Assembly: GCF_000317285.1 (NCBI RefSeq)
Contig: NZ_AJLN01000116.1
Coordinates: forward strand, 620,001 to 684,000
Origin: Chlorogloeopsis fritschii PCC 6912
GTDB taxonomy: Bacteria > Cyanobacteriota > Cyanobacteriia > Cyanobacteriales > Nostocaceae
DNA length: 64,000 nt
Reading direction: 5' to 3'
The notes below the pieces were generated by a model. It saw only the letters and a program-made list of their open reading frames with translations. It was not told the DNA's origin and made no database searches. This document shows, in pieces, positions 25,598 to 35,202 of the stretch. The position numbers and the translations under genes were made by a program. How positions within the stretch are numbered: position 1 is the first letter of the stretch; each line of letters opens with the position of its first letter.

Positions 25598-26235
25598 TCT
25601 GGAATTTCCAAATGCCCATCAGCTGTTTCTCTGGGATGCTCCAAAAAATCCATGCTAGTTAAAGGACGATATGGATAACTTTGACGTGGAGTTTTCTGAA
25701 TATCTTCTTTGACAGCTTCTAAATCTATATAGCGATCGCTCACATTGATTAAGCTATCGCTTGTCATTGAACGCAAACTCACTACCTCTACCCGCACTCC
25801 CCGATAGCTAACGGAATTAACTGCATATGCCAAATCACCATCTCCACTGACTAACACAGCGGTATCATAAGAATCCACTAAAGCCATCATATCAACCGCA
25901 ATTTCCACATCTAGATTCGCCTTTTTTGAACCGTCCGGCAATTGCACTAAATCTTTTGCTATAACTCGATAACCGTTGCGACGCATCCACAACAGAAAAC
26001 CTTGTTGTTTCTCGTTAGTCCGGTCTACACCTGTGTAAAAGAAAGCACGCAAAAGTCTAGAACCGCCTGTTAATCGACACAATAGCTTGGTGTAATCTAT
26101 TTCGATTCCTAATTGTAGCGCTGCATAAAATAAATTTGAGCCATCAATAAATATAGCAACGCGACCCCGATTTTCTAAAACTTGCTCTGGCGTAAATATC
26201 GAGTCGTTTTCCAGATTATTCAACATTGTTGTCAT
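25594..26235 (-). CDS. NYN-domain protein (LabA/DUF88 family), predicted RNase
   Basis: 213 residues. The PIN-like NYN fold shows its acidic metal site: FIDGSNLFYA near residue 30, DVEIAVDMMALV near residue 110 and LVSGDGDLAYAV near residue 128. LabA-type proteins were linked to clock output in Synechococcus, and the fold suggests RNA cleavage. Its stop overlaps the lptC start by four bases, so the two are made together. This is a conserved pairing whose meaning is unclear. An ATG at residue 4 is an alternative start. Confidence 0.85.
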   Translation of the reverse strand: MTTMLNNLENDSIFTPEQVLENRGRVAIFIDGSNLFYAALQLGIEIDYTKLLCRLTGGSRLLRAFFYTGVDRTNEKQQGFLLWMRRNGYRVIAKDLVQLPDGSKKANLDVEIAVDMMALVDSYDTAVLVSGDGDLAYAVNSVSYRGVRVEVVSLRSMTSDSLINVSDRYIDLEAVKEDIQKTPRQSYPYRPLTSMDFLEHPRETADGHLEIPE

Positions 26236-26379
26236 ACCTCATTTTTTATCGATGTAATAATTGATACTTTTTTAGAATTTCATAAAAGTTTAGAGTTGCT
26301 TACGATCATTTTTCAGGGCTAATAGAATCAGCCCTGCTCAAGTACACAGAATTTAAAAATGAAAAGAACTAGCTAATTG

Positions 26380-27975
26380 TTATTTAGGTGTTTCTATGCG
26401 TTTAAAAACAGGACGGGGATCGCCCAATTTTTGGTCGCCACTTAGTACTCCCCACGTACCATGAATGTCAAACGGGGCAACAATGGCAGTTTGCGATTGC
26501 TCGTTAAAGTCAATTTCAAAACCCAGTTGCTGATAAATATCACTACTGATATTGGGTATAACCGGAGACAAGAGATAGGCTGCTAACCTTACTGATTCCA
26601 AAACCGCATACAATACTGCTTCTGTCGCCTGTTGCTGTCCTTTTTTATACAATGACCAAGGAGCTTGTTCATCAATAAACTTGTTGCTGGCTTGTACTAT
26701 CTTCAGAATAGCGTCGCAGGCTTGGTTAAAAGCTAGCGCTTCGTAAGCAATTTTTACCTGTTCCCCTAGATGTAATCCGATCACTTTTAAGGGATTATCG
26801 ATGGGAATATCTTCTGTTGTAATTGATGGTAGATTGCCAGCACAGTATTTTTTAACCATATTTAAAGTGCGATTAAGCAAATTACCTAAATCATTTGCCA
26901 AATCTGCATTGAGAACATTTATGAATCTAACTTCATTAAAATCGCCATCTTTGCCAAATTCGATTTCCTTAAGGAAGTAATAACGAACGGCATCTGCACC
27001 ATAGTTCCTGGTTAATGCCACGGGATCAAGGGTATTGCCCAAGCTTTTACCCATTTTCTGACCATCTTTAGTTAAAAAGCCGTGTCCAAATACTCTTTCT
27101 GGTAGAGGCAAGTCGGCTGACATCAGCATAGCAGGCCAGTACACTGCATGAAAGCGCAAAATATCCTTACCAATTAGATGTAAGTTGATTGGCCACCATT
27201 TTGCTAAAGCGTTTTCTAAATTTGGCTCTTCATCTGGTTCTAGCAATGCCGTTACATATCCTAAGAGCGCATCAAACCAGACATAAAGGGTATGATTTGG
27301 ATCTGCTGGTACAGGAAAACCCCACTCTACATTTACCCGTGAAATCGAAAAATCTTGTAAGCCCTGTTTGACAAAATTTAGAACTTCGTTGCGACGAGTT
27401 TCTGGCTGGATAAAATCGGGTTGAGATTGGTAGAGTTTTTCGAGTTGAGATTGATATTTAGATAGACGGAAGAAATAGTTCTGCTCATCTCGCCACTCAG
27501 CTTCTTTGTTCGGGTGAATCGGACAGCGATGTCCCTCTAGTAATTCCCGTTCTTCTTTAAATTCTTCACACGAGACGCAATACCAACCTTTTTGTTGTCC
27601 CAGATAGATATCATCATTAGACCAAACTCGCTGGAAAAACTCTTTGACAAGTGCTTCGTGGCGAGGATCTGTAGTCCGAATAAAGCGATCATATTTGATC
27701 TCTAGCAATTGCCACAGGGATATGAACCCTGTAGACATTTCATCGCAGAACTTTTTTGGTGGTAATCCCTTACTTTCGGCTGTACGCTGAATTTTTTGAC
27801 CGTGTTCATCTGTACCCGTCACGAGCAGCACCGAACGCCCCAAAAGCCTTTGAAAGCGTGCCACTACGTCTGCTGCGATCGTTGTGTACGCACTGCCTAT
27901 GTGGGGCAAATCGTTTACGTAATATAGCGGTGTTGTGAGTGCAAATGTTTTTTTTGTTTTATCCACTAGATTCAT
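26380..27975 (-). CDS. metG: Methionine--tRNA ligase
   Basis: Class I aminoacyl-tRNA synthetase, 531 residues. The HIGH motif is HIGS at residues 25-28 (YYVNDLPHIGSAYTT). The zinc knuckle is CVSCEEFKEE..HRCPIH, and the KMSKS motif is KMGKS in DGQKMGKSLGNT. The anticodon-binding helical domain follows. There is no C-terminal tRNA-binding (EMAP-like) domain, as is common in this short form. It charges initiator and elongator tRNA-Met in the cytoplasm. It is monocistronic, on the same strand as the NYN-lptC pair but 144 bases away. Confidence 0.94.
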   Translation of the reverse strand: MNLVDKTKKTFALTTPLYYVNDLPHIGSAYTTIAADVVARFQRLLGRSVLLVTGTDEHGQKIQRTAESKGLPPKKFCDEMSTGFISLWQLLEIKYDRFIRTTDPRHEALVKEFFQRVWSNDDIYLGQQKGWYCVSCEEFKEERELLEGHRCPIHPNKEAEWRDEQNYFFRLSKYQSQLEKLYQSQPDFIQPETRRNEVLNFVKQGLQDFSISRVNVEWGFPVPADPNHTLYVWFDALLGYVTALLEPDEEPNLENALAKWWPINLHLIGKDILRFHAVYWPAMLMSADLPLPERVFGHGFLTKDGQKMGKSLGNTLDPVALTRNYGADAVRYYFLKEIEFGKDGDFNEVRFINVLNADLANDLGNLLNRTLNMVKKYCAGNLPSITTEDIPIDNPLKVIGLHLGEQVKIAYEALAFNQACDAILKIVQASNKFIDEQAPWSLYKKGQQQATEAVLYAVLESVRLAAYLLSPVIPNISSDIYQQLGFEIDFNEQSQTAIVAPFDIHGTWGVLSGDQKLGDPRPVFKRIETPK

Positions 27976-28364
27976 GCAAAATAAAAAAATAACTTTAATT
28001 AAAACAATTTTCTATCTTACTTTTTTAGGCAAAACCACGTAATTATACAACATAACTACTATATTTTCAAGCTACACCATAATCTTAGCAAATTTATTTG
28101 GATCGGAATTAATTTTTAATTGGCTAAAAATTAACTTAAATTCTGCTAAGAAGACAGAAATTTTCAACTATTAATATCGGTCAAAAATCTTGCCTTGATT
28201 AATTGTTACATTACCAATACATATATTTATTTCCTAAAGAATTTTTGTGTCTTTGTGGAGAAAGACATTTCTACCTTGAGGCAGTTCCAAACATGGTTAA
28301 GAAATGTAACAATCATATGTAGAATAACACCTAATATTTGCGGAAAATTTATATTTAACAAATT
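27976..28364. other. AT-rich divergent promoter region metG / acyltransferase
   Basis: 389 bases without coding potential. It must contain the promoters of both divergent genes. An AT-rich tract at 28015-28160 and a loose aagaaat/atttctt pair were seen; no known operator or riboswitch was recognised. Confidence 0.45.
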
Positions 28365-29087
28365 ATGAGTGTAAACAACTCCTTAGATATTTCTCGCTGG
28401 TTGTTGGCAACTCTATCGACCAAAATGTTTCGCTACTATGAGGATCGCATCCCTCAAGACGCCAGCGTGCTAGTAGTAAGTAATCATCGTAGCTTTATGG
28501 ATGCACCGATTTTGATGGCGGCGCTATCCAGTCCAATTCGCTTTGCTTGTCATCATTACATGAGTCAAGTGCCGATCATGCGAGAAATCGTCACAGGCTT
28601 GGGATGCTTCCCCTTAGAAGCAGATCAAAAGCGCCAGCAAAGCTTTTTTAAGCAAGCACAGCAACTTTTGCAACTAAGGCAAGTAGTGGGTGTGTTTCCA
28701 GAAGGAGCGGAACCAATGGTAAAATTTACCCAACCCCAGCAGGTGGGAGAGTTCCAGCGAGGATTTGCCCATTTAGCATTACGAGCAGCAGTGCAGGATT
28801 TAGCGATTTTGCCAGTTGCGATCGCTTCTTTAGAAGAAGTTAACACATCCGCTGTACCCCTAAGTATCTTGAGCTTTTTCGATCCTTCAGAACCTTTATT
28901 TAATCAACCTGGTTGGCACCCTTTGGTTATCTACAATCGTGTTGCGGTGCTAATCGGGCGTCCTTATTGGATTAGACCCCAACATCAACAACAATATCAA
29001 GGAAAACAAGCGAAAACTGTTGTGGCTGAACTGACAGAACACTGTTATGGCGAAATAACCAATTTGCTACATGAAGGATGTTATTAA
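28365..29087 (+). CDS. PlsC-like lysophospholipid acyltransferase
   Basis: 240 residues. The acyltransferase block I is SNHRSFMDAP with His41 and Asp46 (HX4D), and block III is VFPEGAEP near residue 115. There is no clear membrane helix, so it is probably peripheral. It transfers acyl groups to a lysolipid or another alcohol. The next gene, on the same strand 80 bases away, is a hydrolase like the N-terminal half of plant phytyl ester synthases, in which the C-terminal half is an acyltransferase of this superfamily. Phosphatidic acid synthesis is the default function; phytyl or other ester synthesis is an alternative. Confidence 0.82.
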   Translation: MSVNNSLDISRWLLATLSTKMFRYYEDRIPQDASVLVVSNHRSFMDAPILMAALSSPIRFACHHYMSQVPIMREIVTGLGCFPLEADQKRQQSFFKQAQQLLQLRQVVGVFPEGAEPMVKFTQPQQVGEFQRGFAHLALRAAVQDLAILPVAIASLEEVNTSAVPLSILSFFDPSEPLFNQPGWHPLVIYNRVAVLIGRPYWIRPQHQQQYQGKQAKTVVAELTEHCYGEITNLLHEGCY

Positions 29088-29091
29088 AGTC

Positions 29092-29167
29092 ATTTGTCCC
29101 TGAATGAACAACTAAATATTGACAAATGACTAATAACTAATGACAAATGACCAATGACTAATAACCA
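29092..29167. repeat. Heptamer array (tgacaaa/tgactaa units)
   Basis: Tandem 7-mers with the core taatgac/aatgacc/tgactaa run up to the ATG of the hydrolase gene at 29168. Confidence 0.75.
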
Positions 29168-29995
29168 ATGTCTATTCCAAAAGTAGAACTAAAACCATGT
29201 TTCCTGACTCCCAGACGCTTACAGCCGGAATATCCGCTGTTTGTATATCTGCCTGGGATGGATGGAACTGGACAACTATTGCGAACGCAAACAGTAGGAT
29301 TGGAAGCTGGTTTTGATGTCCGTTGTTTAGCAATTCCCCGCGAGGATCTAACTAGTTGGGAAGTGCTAACGAATAATGTATTAGACTTAATCCACGCCGA
29401 ACTCGAAAAAAGTTCCCAGCGCTCAGTCTACTTGTGTGGGGAGTCATTCGGGGGTTGTTTAGCTCAAAAAGTAGCTGTAGCAGCACCACATTTATTTAAG
29501 CGAATTATCTTAATCAACCCTGCCTCTAGCTTTCATCTTCGCCCTTTGTATGAATGGGCATCGCAATTCACTGGCTTGGTGCCATCATGTTTGTTTGACT
29601 TTGGCGCGGTGGGGTTATTGCCGTTTTTAGCATCTTTGTCGCGTATTTCTAGAAGCGATCGCCATGAAATGCTGAGAACCATACGTTCAATACCACCAGA
29701 AACGGTTTGTTGGCGATTGTCTTTGATTAAAGAATTTCATATTGACGACGAGCAGTTGCGCAGACTCACTCAACCTGTTTTGCTAGTTGCCAGTGTCTTA
29801 GATCGGCTTTTGCCTTCACTAGCGGAAGCACAACGATTAGTTGATATTTTGCCTAACTCTAAAATTGTGGTTTTGCCAGAAAGTGGACACGCTTGTTTAT
29901 TAGAAACTGATATTAATTTATACGAAATAATGAAAGCTCATAATTTTTTAGAAAGTGGTGCTGAAGTAGCTAAGGAGCTAGAAGTCAAAAGCTAA
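29168..29995 (+). CDS. Alpha/beta hydrolase, phytyl-ester-synthase-like
   Basis: 275 residues. The oxyanion segment is LPGMDGTGQLLRTQ, a form characteristic of the esterase/thioesterase half of plant PES1/PES2 and their cyanobacterial relatives. The nucleophile elbow is CGESFGG with Ser93, the acid is in ASVLDRLLPS and the His in ESGHACLLE, so the triad is complete. It is soluble. It may cleave acyl or phytyl esters such as galactolipid acyl groups or chlorophyll-derived esters. The adjacent acyltransferase (28365) supports a shared pathway, which is inference from plant fusions. Confidence 0.75.
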   Translation: MSIPKVELKPCFLTPRRLQPEYPLFVYLPGMDGTGQLLRTQTVGLEAGFDVRCLAIPREDLTSWEVLTNNVLDLIHAELEKSSQRSVYLCGESFGGCLAQKVAVAAPHLFKRIILINPASSFHLRPLYEWASQFTGLVPSCLFDFGAVGLLPFLASLSRISRSDRHEMLRTIRSIPPETVCWRLSLIKEFHIDDEQLRRLTQPVLLVASVLDRLLPSLAEAQRLVDILPNSKIVVLPESGHACLLETDINLYEIMKAHNFLESGAEVAKELEVKS

Positions 29996-30236
29996 GGAGC
30001 ACTGAAGCGACAATAGAAATAAATTCAACAAATTGGCGTTGCTGAATACAAGTATAAAATAAAAAAATGCAGTATCTTGAAACTCATACTCTCTGCGCCT
30101 TTGCGCCTCTGCGTGAGGTAAATTCATCCCCGGATTCAACGTTGTTTAAACTATCGACTTATCCTTACAGGGGGAAGTCAAGCACTTGCACTTTCGTTAC
30201 AAAGAACATAGAAAGACTTTCAGAAGGTGCCAAGCA

Positions 30237-31448
30237 ATGGCAGACAAGCCCCAAAAAGAAAAAGAGAATAAAAAACTAAACAATATACCCCCTACCGAAC
30301 AAAAAGAAGATAAGCCATCTTTGTTTGAATCCTTAGCCGAAACCTTAGGCTGCGTAGCGGGAACAGCAGTAGGTGTAGGCGCAGCTGCTGGTAGTACGGC
30401 TATAGAGGCAAGTAAGGCAGTTGCAGAAACAGCAGCTGGTGTGGGAGAAGCGGCAGCAAAACAAACCCACAAGTTAATTGAGCAAGCAACTTCTACAGCC
30501 GGACAAGTTACAGATTATCTCGGACAAAATTGGCTGATTCGCAGGGTAGCTGGTGTGTTAAACCTGAATTGGCTGGTTGGTGCAAGTGATAATGTTGATT
30601 TAGAAAAAGCCGCCGCCGCAGTCAAAAAGCTGCAGCAAGAGCATCCAAATGAATCACCCAGCCAGATAGCCCACCGCATTATGGTAGAAAAAGCCGCAAA
30701 AGCAGGTGGAATTGGCTTTGCTAGTAGCCTTTTGCCAGGATTTGCAGCGGCATTATTGGCTATTGATTTGGCAGCAACCACACAATTGCAATCAGAAATG
30801 ATTTATCAGATTGCTGCTGCCTATGGCTTAGACTTAAAAGACCCAGCCCGTAGAGGTGAAGTATTGGCGATTTTTGGGATAGCTTTGGGTGGCGGGCGTC
30901 TTTTAAGAGCAGCTGGTTTAGGTTTACTGCGAAATGTGCCTTTTGCTGGTGCAGTGATTGGTGCTAGTTCAAATTCGACGATGGTATATTCGCTAGGATA
31001 TGCAGCTTGTCGATTTTATGAAGCCAAATTAGATGAATCTAAGTCTTTGGATTCTGAAGAAACACTAACAGAATTAAAGCAACAAAGCGATCGCTATCTA
31101 GAAACCGCGATCGCCCAGCAAAAAATCATGGATCAAATCTTAGTTCACATGATTCTTGCCAGCCATCCAGACAAAACTTGGGAAACAATTTTGCCAGAGT
31201 TGGAAGCTTTGAACCTCAGCCCTGAATCTTTGGATGCCATCAAGCAGAACATCAAATCTCCCCAGCCTTTAGATCATCTTCTCAATCAACTCAACCGAGA
31301 CTTTGCAGTACCACTTTTAGCTCAATGTTGCAGAATCGCTAAACTTGAAGGTGAAATTTCACCACCAGAACAAAAAGTGATTGATGCGATCGCTACCAAA
31401 TTTGACATCGACTTGAATTCAATTGAGTCAATAGTCAATAGTCATTAG
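30237..31448 (+). CDS. EcsC/DUF697-like membrane-associated protein with TerB-like tail
   Basis: About 403 residues. The N-terminus is charged (MADKPQKEKENKKLNNIPP), then an Ala/Gly-rich amphipathic stretch (residues about 40-85) and a helical core with hydrophobic segments (GGIGFASSLLPGFAAALLAI; FGIALGGGRLLRAAGLGLL). The C-terminal 60 residues (AQCCRIAKLEGEISPPEQKVIDAIATKF) resemble the TerB-like fold. The function is unknown. The frame is open upstream to a TTG at 30186, but ATG 30237 has AGAAGG nine bases ahead. The final residues SIVNSH and the stop come from a heptamer array. Confidence 0.6.
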   Translation: MADKPQKEKENKKLNNIPPTEQKEDKPSLFESLAETLGCVAGTAVGVGAAAGSTAIEASKAVAETAAGVGEAAAKQTHKLIEQATSTAGQVTDYLGQNWLIRRVAGVLNLNWLVGASDNVDLEKAAAAVKKLQQEHPNESPSQIAHRIMVEKAAKAGGIGFASSLLPGFAAALLAIDLAATTQLQSEMIYQIAAAYGLDLKDPARRGEVLAIFGIALGGGRLLRAAGLGLLRNVPFAGAVIGASSNSTMVYSLGYAACRFYEAKLDESKSLDSEETLTELKQQSDRYLETAIAQQKIMDQILVHMILASHPDKTWETILPELEALNLSPESLDAIKQNIKSPQPLDHLLNQLNRDFAVPLLAQCCRIAKLEGEISPPEQKVIDAIATKFDIDLNSIESIVNSH

Positions 31449-31700
31449 TCATTTGTCATTAGTTAGTGGTTAGTAGGGGAGGCAGCGCGTTGCGGTGAGT
31501 CCAGTCCCCGTCTTGGCGGTTCCCGTCACGTAGACGCGGAGCGGCTTCCCGCCAGGGTAGGGGAACTGGCGAACCCGAAGGGAGGCTCCACGCCACATGA
31601 CGCCAGTCGCTACAACGCGGGGAACCCGCGCAACGCGCTGGCTCCTTTATGCCGGGAAACCCGTCCACCGCAGTGGCTCCGCTCCGTTGTATCGACTGCC
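31449..31700. repeat. Compound intergenic repeat with acgccagtcgctacaacg element
   Basis: A GC-rich mosaic of short inverted repeats: cgcggagcggcttcccgcc, acgccagtcgctacaacg (31600-31617) and aacccgcgcaacgcgctggct. The same element is found inside the GT39-like gene at 4048-4130. A 69-codon frame here on the minus strand is only repeat sequence. Confidence 0.75.
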
Positions 31701-31762
31701 GTGCGGGTTTATCTAGATATTTCGTAAATATTGGAGAGATTGCTTTGAAAACCCGCCCGTAC
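31699..31762. repeat. Member of the aaacccgcccgtaca hairpin repeat family
   Basis: Ends gtgcgggttta and aaaacccgcccgtaca are complementary over about nine bases. It is the same family as the pair at 16568-16734. C/T-rich cttgtcccc units follow at 31800-31855. Confidence 0.6.
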
Positions 31763-31917
31763 AGTGGTTAGTGGATAGAGACGCGATGAACGCGTCTGTA
31801 CAATTTCTCCCCCTCTCCTTGTCCCCTTGTCTCCCCCTCCCCTCCTCCTTTCCCCAGAGCATAAAACCCAAATTTTACGCAATACTGGTACCAGAACTTT
31901 TACACTGAACGCTAAAA

Positions 31918-33390
31918 ATGGATATTCGACCTAGTAACACCCCTGTTTTAGAGTGGGCAGGAGATGGATTAGCTATAGGATTATTTGAAGATGCTGTAGA
32001 CTTAACTGGCGATCTGGCAGCTTTAGATGAAAAGTTTGCTGGTGTTCTCAAAGAACTAATTGCCGAAGAGGAATTTAAAGGCAAAACTGGTAGCACGGCG
32101 GTTACACGAGTAGGTAGTGGTAGCCCAGTTCGCAAGTTGATATTAGTTGGTTTAGGCAAACCGGAAGCGCTAAAACTCGATACTTTGCGGCGTGCTGCTG
32201 CTGCGGTTGCTCGATTAGCCAAAAAGCAAAAGTGCAAAACTTTAGGAATTAGTTTGCCAGTTTGGAATAACGATCCGGCACAAACTGCCCAGGCAATAGC
32301 TGAAGGCATACAGCTAGCACTTTACCAGGATAATCGCTTTAAATCGGAACCAGAGGATAAAGGAGTACAAGTTGAAACCGTAGATTTATTAGGTTTAGGT
32401 GGACAAGAAGCAGCGATTACCCGCGCCAATCAAATCGCTTCTGGGGTAATTTTGGCTAGGCAACTAGTAGCAGCTCCTGCTAACGAGGTAACGCCAATTA
32501 CTATGGCAGAAACCGCAATGGCGATCGCCTCAGAACACGGTTTGCAAGTAGAAATTCTGGAGCAGGAAGAATGTGAAAAGTTGGGCATGGGTGCTTTTTT
32601 AGGAGTAGCAAAAGCTTCTGATTTGCCCCCGAAATTTATTCACCTAACTTACAAGCCTGAAGGGACACCAAAACGCAAGCTAGCTATTATCGGTAAAGGT
32701 TTAACTTTTGACTCTGGCGGGCTGAATATCAAAGGTGCGGGTAGTGGCATCGAAACCATGAAAATTGATATGGGTGGTGGTGCGGCTACATTAGGTGCAG
32801 CCAAAGCTATTGCCCAACTCAAGCCAGATGTGGAGGTTCACTTTATTTCCGCAGTCACAGAGAATATGATCAGTGGCCATGCTATGCATCCAGGTGATAT
32901 TCTCAAAGCATCCAATGGTAAAACAATTGAAGTTAACAACACCGATGCTGAAGGGCGTTTGACTTTAGCTGATGCCTTGGTATTTGCTGAAAAGTTGGGA
33001 GTAGATGCGATCATTGATTTGGCTACCCTGACTGGTGCTTGCGTGATTGCTTTGGGCGATGATATTGCTGGTTTGTTTACTCCCGATGATGCTTTAGCTA
33101 AGGAATTAGAAACGGCTGCTGAGACATCAGGCGAAAAAATTTGGCGAATGCCAATGGAAGAAAAATATTTTGAAGGCTTAAAGTCTAGTATCGCGGATAT
33201 GAAAAATACTGGGCCGCGTGCTGGTGGCTCTATTACTGCTGCTCTTTTCCTCAAACAGTTCGTCAAAGATACTGCTTGGGCACATCTGGATATTGCTGGT
33301 ACTGTTTGGGCAGATAAAGAAAACGGCTATAACGGTTCTGGAGCGACTGGCTTTGGTGTACGTACTTTGGTGAATTGGGTGTTGAGTTAA
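31918..33390 (+). CDS. pepA: Leucyl aminopeptidase (M17)
   Basis: 490 residues, a normal size for a hexameric M17 enzyme. The catalytic domain shows the two-metal site and signature: [18 protein letters not shown] (metal-binding Lys and Asp), [10 protein letters not shown], and [15 protein letters not shown], the family signature with Asp and Glu ligands. It removes N-terminal residues during peptide turnover in the cytoplasm. E. coli PepA also binds DNA, but that cannot be inferred here. Monocistronic; an 8-bp hairpin terminator follows. Confidence 0.95.
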   Translation: MDIRPSNTPVLEWAGDGLAIGLFEDAVDLTGDLAALDEKFAGVLKELIAEEEFKGKTGSTAVTRVGSGSPVRKLILVGLGKPEALKLDTLRRAAAAVARLAKKQKCKTLGISLPVWNNDPAQTAQAIAEGIQLALYQDNRFKSEPEDKGVQVETVDLLGLGGQEAAITRANQIASGVILARQLVAAPANEVTPITMAETAMAIASEHGLQVEILEQEECEKLGMGAFLGVAKASDLPPKFIHLTYKPEGTPKRKLAIIGKGLTFDSGGLNIKGAGSGIETMKIDMGGGAATLGAAKAIAQLKPDVEVHFISAVTENMISGHAMHPGDILKASNGKTIEVNNTDAEGRLTLADALVFAEKLGVDAIIDLATLTGACVIALGDDIAGLFTPDDALAKELETAAETSGEKIWRMPMEEKYFEGLKSSIADMKNTGPRAGGSITAALFLKQFVKDTAWAHLDIAGTVWADKENGYNGSGATGFGVRTLVNWVLS

Positions 33391-33395
33391 CACTA

Positions 33396-33418
33396 AGGTG
33401 GGCAATCCTCGCCCACCT
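33396..33418. terminator. Hairpin between convergent pepA and LOG genes
   Basis: Stem aggtgggc/gcccacct with a 7-base loop, six bases past the pepA stop. There is no long T-run, so termination strength is uncertain. It serves both converging genes. Confidence 0.5.
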
Positions 33419-33431
33419 AAACTAGCTCAAT

Positions 33432-34517
33432 TCACTTCCTTTCTGGATGTCCTCTCTCCTCAGATGAAGGCTTACCCATGTTATTAATTTCTGCAATCAT
33501 CTGATACAACCGCCCTAAGTCACGTTGATTGAAATAAAGGACTAAACGGGGTAAGTCAAAAGCTTCATCTTGCCCCTCTTGGGGTAAAGCCTGACTTTTT
33601 TCAATTCGTCCTTTGACAAGAATGTCACTAAAATCAGCGTTGAGTTTTTCTACTTCAGCGTCTGATAAATCTGTATTTAGGCGGATTACTAAGCGATCGC
33701 CTACATAGCGACTGGAGTGATAAACCTGGTAAAAGCGGGTAATGGCATTGCAAGCTACAACCAAATCATCTGTAACCGTGTACAAGCTTGGATCTTCTGG
33801 ACTTACCAAGCCTTTTTGTACCAATTGTTTATCAATATACTCACTCCAAGACCGCCAGTAATCACCCCCAGGATGATCTATCAAAACTACTGGAACAGGG
33901 CCAAATTTACCCGTTTGGCTTAAAGTCATACACTCAAAAGCTTCATCTTGAGTGCCAAAACCACCAGGGAAGAGGGCGACAGCGTCACTTTCTTTTAACA
34001 AAAATAATTTGCGGGTAAAAAAGTATTTAAAGTGAATTAGTTTGGGATCGCCCTCGATAATTGGATTTGCTTGCTGCTCAAAAGGTAGCTGAATATTTAA
34101 ACCAAAGGAATTTTCTCGCCCAGCTCCTTCGTGCCCTGCCTGCATAATTCCACCACCGCCACCAGTCATTACCATGAATCCCAATTGAGAAACATAGCGA
34201 GCAAAGTCAACTGCCATTTGATATTCCGGTGTTTCTGGCGATAGACGAGCCGAGCCAAAAATGGTGACTTTACGAACGTGTCGGTAATTATGAAAGAGCT
34301 TGAAACCCCGCTCCATATCTGCTAAAGACGCAGATAATATCTTCCAGTCGAGGCGATCGAGTTCACTATCAGCTAGACGCACTATGGTTAATAGCGCTTG
34401 TTGGATGTATTGCCGATGTTTTAACGTCGGTAAGCGCTCAATTAATTCAGCAATATCAGCTTGGATAGACTCTAATGTGTCGAACGACGCAGATGAGGTC
34501 ATGAGAACTGTAGCCAA
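33432..34517 (-). CDS. LOG-family protein (TIGR00730 type, predicted nucleotide phosphoribohydrolase)
   Basis: 361 residues, longer than the about 190-residue minimal LOG proteins. The Rossmann-like core runs about residues 80-260. It carries the two family motifs: GGGGGIMQAGHEGAGR (GGGxGxM type) and ALFPGGFGTQDEAFE (PGGxGTxxE), the catalytic and substrate site. Minimal members release cytokinin-type bases or hydrolyse AMP to ribose 5-phosphate. The N-terminal 75 residues and the C-terminal 80 (LNTDLSDAEVEKLNADF..) are an extension of unknown role seen in cyanobacterial members. The ligand is not predictable. Confidence 0.85.
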   Translation of the reverse strand: MATVLMTSSASFDTLESIQADIAELIERLPTLKHRQYIQQALLTIVRLADSELDRLDWKILSASLADMERGFKLFHNYRHVRKVTIFGSARLSPETPEYQMAVDFARYVSQLGFMVMTGGGGGIMQAGHEGAGRENSFGLNIQLPFEQQANPIIEGDPKLIHFKYFFTRKLFLLKESDAVALFPGGFGTQDEAFECMTLSQTGKFGPVPVVLIDHPGGDYWRSWSEYIDKQLVQKGLVSPEDPSLYTVTDDLVVACNAITRFYQVYHSSRYVGDRLVIRLNTDLSDAEVEKLNADFSDILVKGRIEKSQALPQEGQDEAFDLPRLVLYFNQRDLGRLYQMIAEINNMGKPSSEERGHPERK

Positions 34518-35202
34518 AGTGGCACTATATTTTACCTAAATTTGCGATCCAATTTGCAACCACGACGGGTCGTTGTCCATAGCCCATTGTTAACTATACA
34601 GAGTTTGTTGGCTCTAGTACTAGCAATGCTATTTTGCACCTTTAAGGATGAAAAGATTTTGCTCCACAATAGTTGTTTTTTTTACAGACATACTATAAAG
34701 CGTCCGTAGGTTTTTTAGTCATAGCTTTCGTACAGACGCAATTCTTCGCAGCCGTACTAACTGTTATTTTTATAACTAACTACTTTAGTTGTAACAAGCT
34801 AAAGTGCTAGTAAAGTTTAACACCATTCATATACACTGAGGAGAAGCCTGAAAAATCGTCCTGGCATTTTTAGGCTTAATTTTTACAGACAAAAAGGCAC
34901 CTTGGGTTAAAAAACTAAGGTGCTACATTTTTTGTGTTAAATACAAAATAAATTTGAGCAAAAAGGATGAGATTATTTTTTCAACTGGGCGGGTTGACAA
35001 AAAGATGGACAAATGAATCATAGATTACTTTCCTGAAGAAAGTTTTTTACTATGATGTCTTGGCAGTTAAGCACACTCAGAAAGTCCCCCTCAAGGAATG
35101 AGTAGCCCATCCAAGTAGTCACGCAATACGATGAAGTGCGGTGCTAACACCTCACTGTATTGCTAACAATTATTTGGCTGGTTCAAAGAAACTTCCAGAT
35201 GC
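34518..35202. other. Spacer with several stem-loops downstream of trxA
   Basis: 685 bases without a coding frame. It holds an aagcct..aggctt stem with flanking T-runs (34846-34878) and a gcacctt/aaggtgc hairpin (34897-34923). A nested atcatag..ctatgat stem enclosing actttc/gaaagt lies around 35017-35058. A caatac..gtattg stem lies at 35124-35162, just past the trxA stop. The density of hairpins suggests an unannotated transcript or a long 3' region. Confidence 0.45.
34897..34923. terminator. Possible bidirectional terminator
   Basis: Stem gcacctt/aaggtgc. A T-run follows on either strand (acattttttg on plus, cctttttgtc on minus). Confidence 0.5.

Noticed and set aside
30067-30279. 70-codon frame overlapping the start of the EcsC-like gene
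   Set aside because: Begins in tctgcgcctttgcgcctctgcg-type repeat and lacks a ribosome site; the overlapping frame has a good one.
31459-31668. 69-codon frame on the minus strand
   Set aside because: It consists entirely of dispersed GC-rich repeat sequence.
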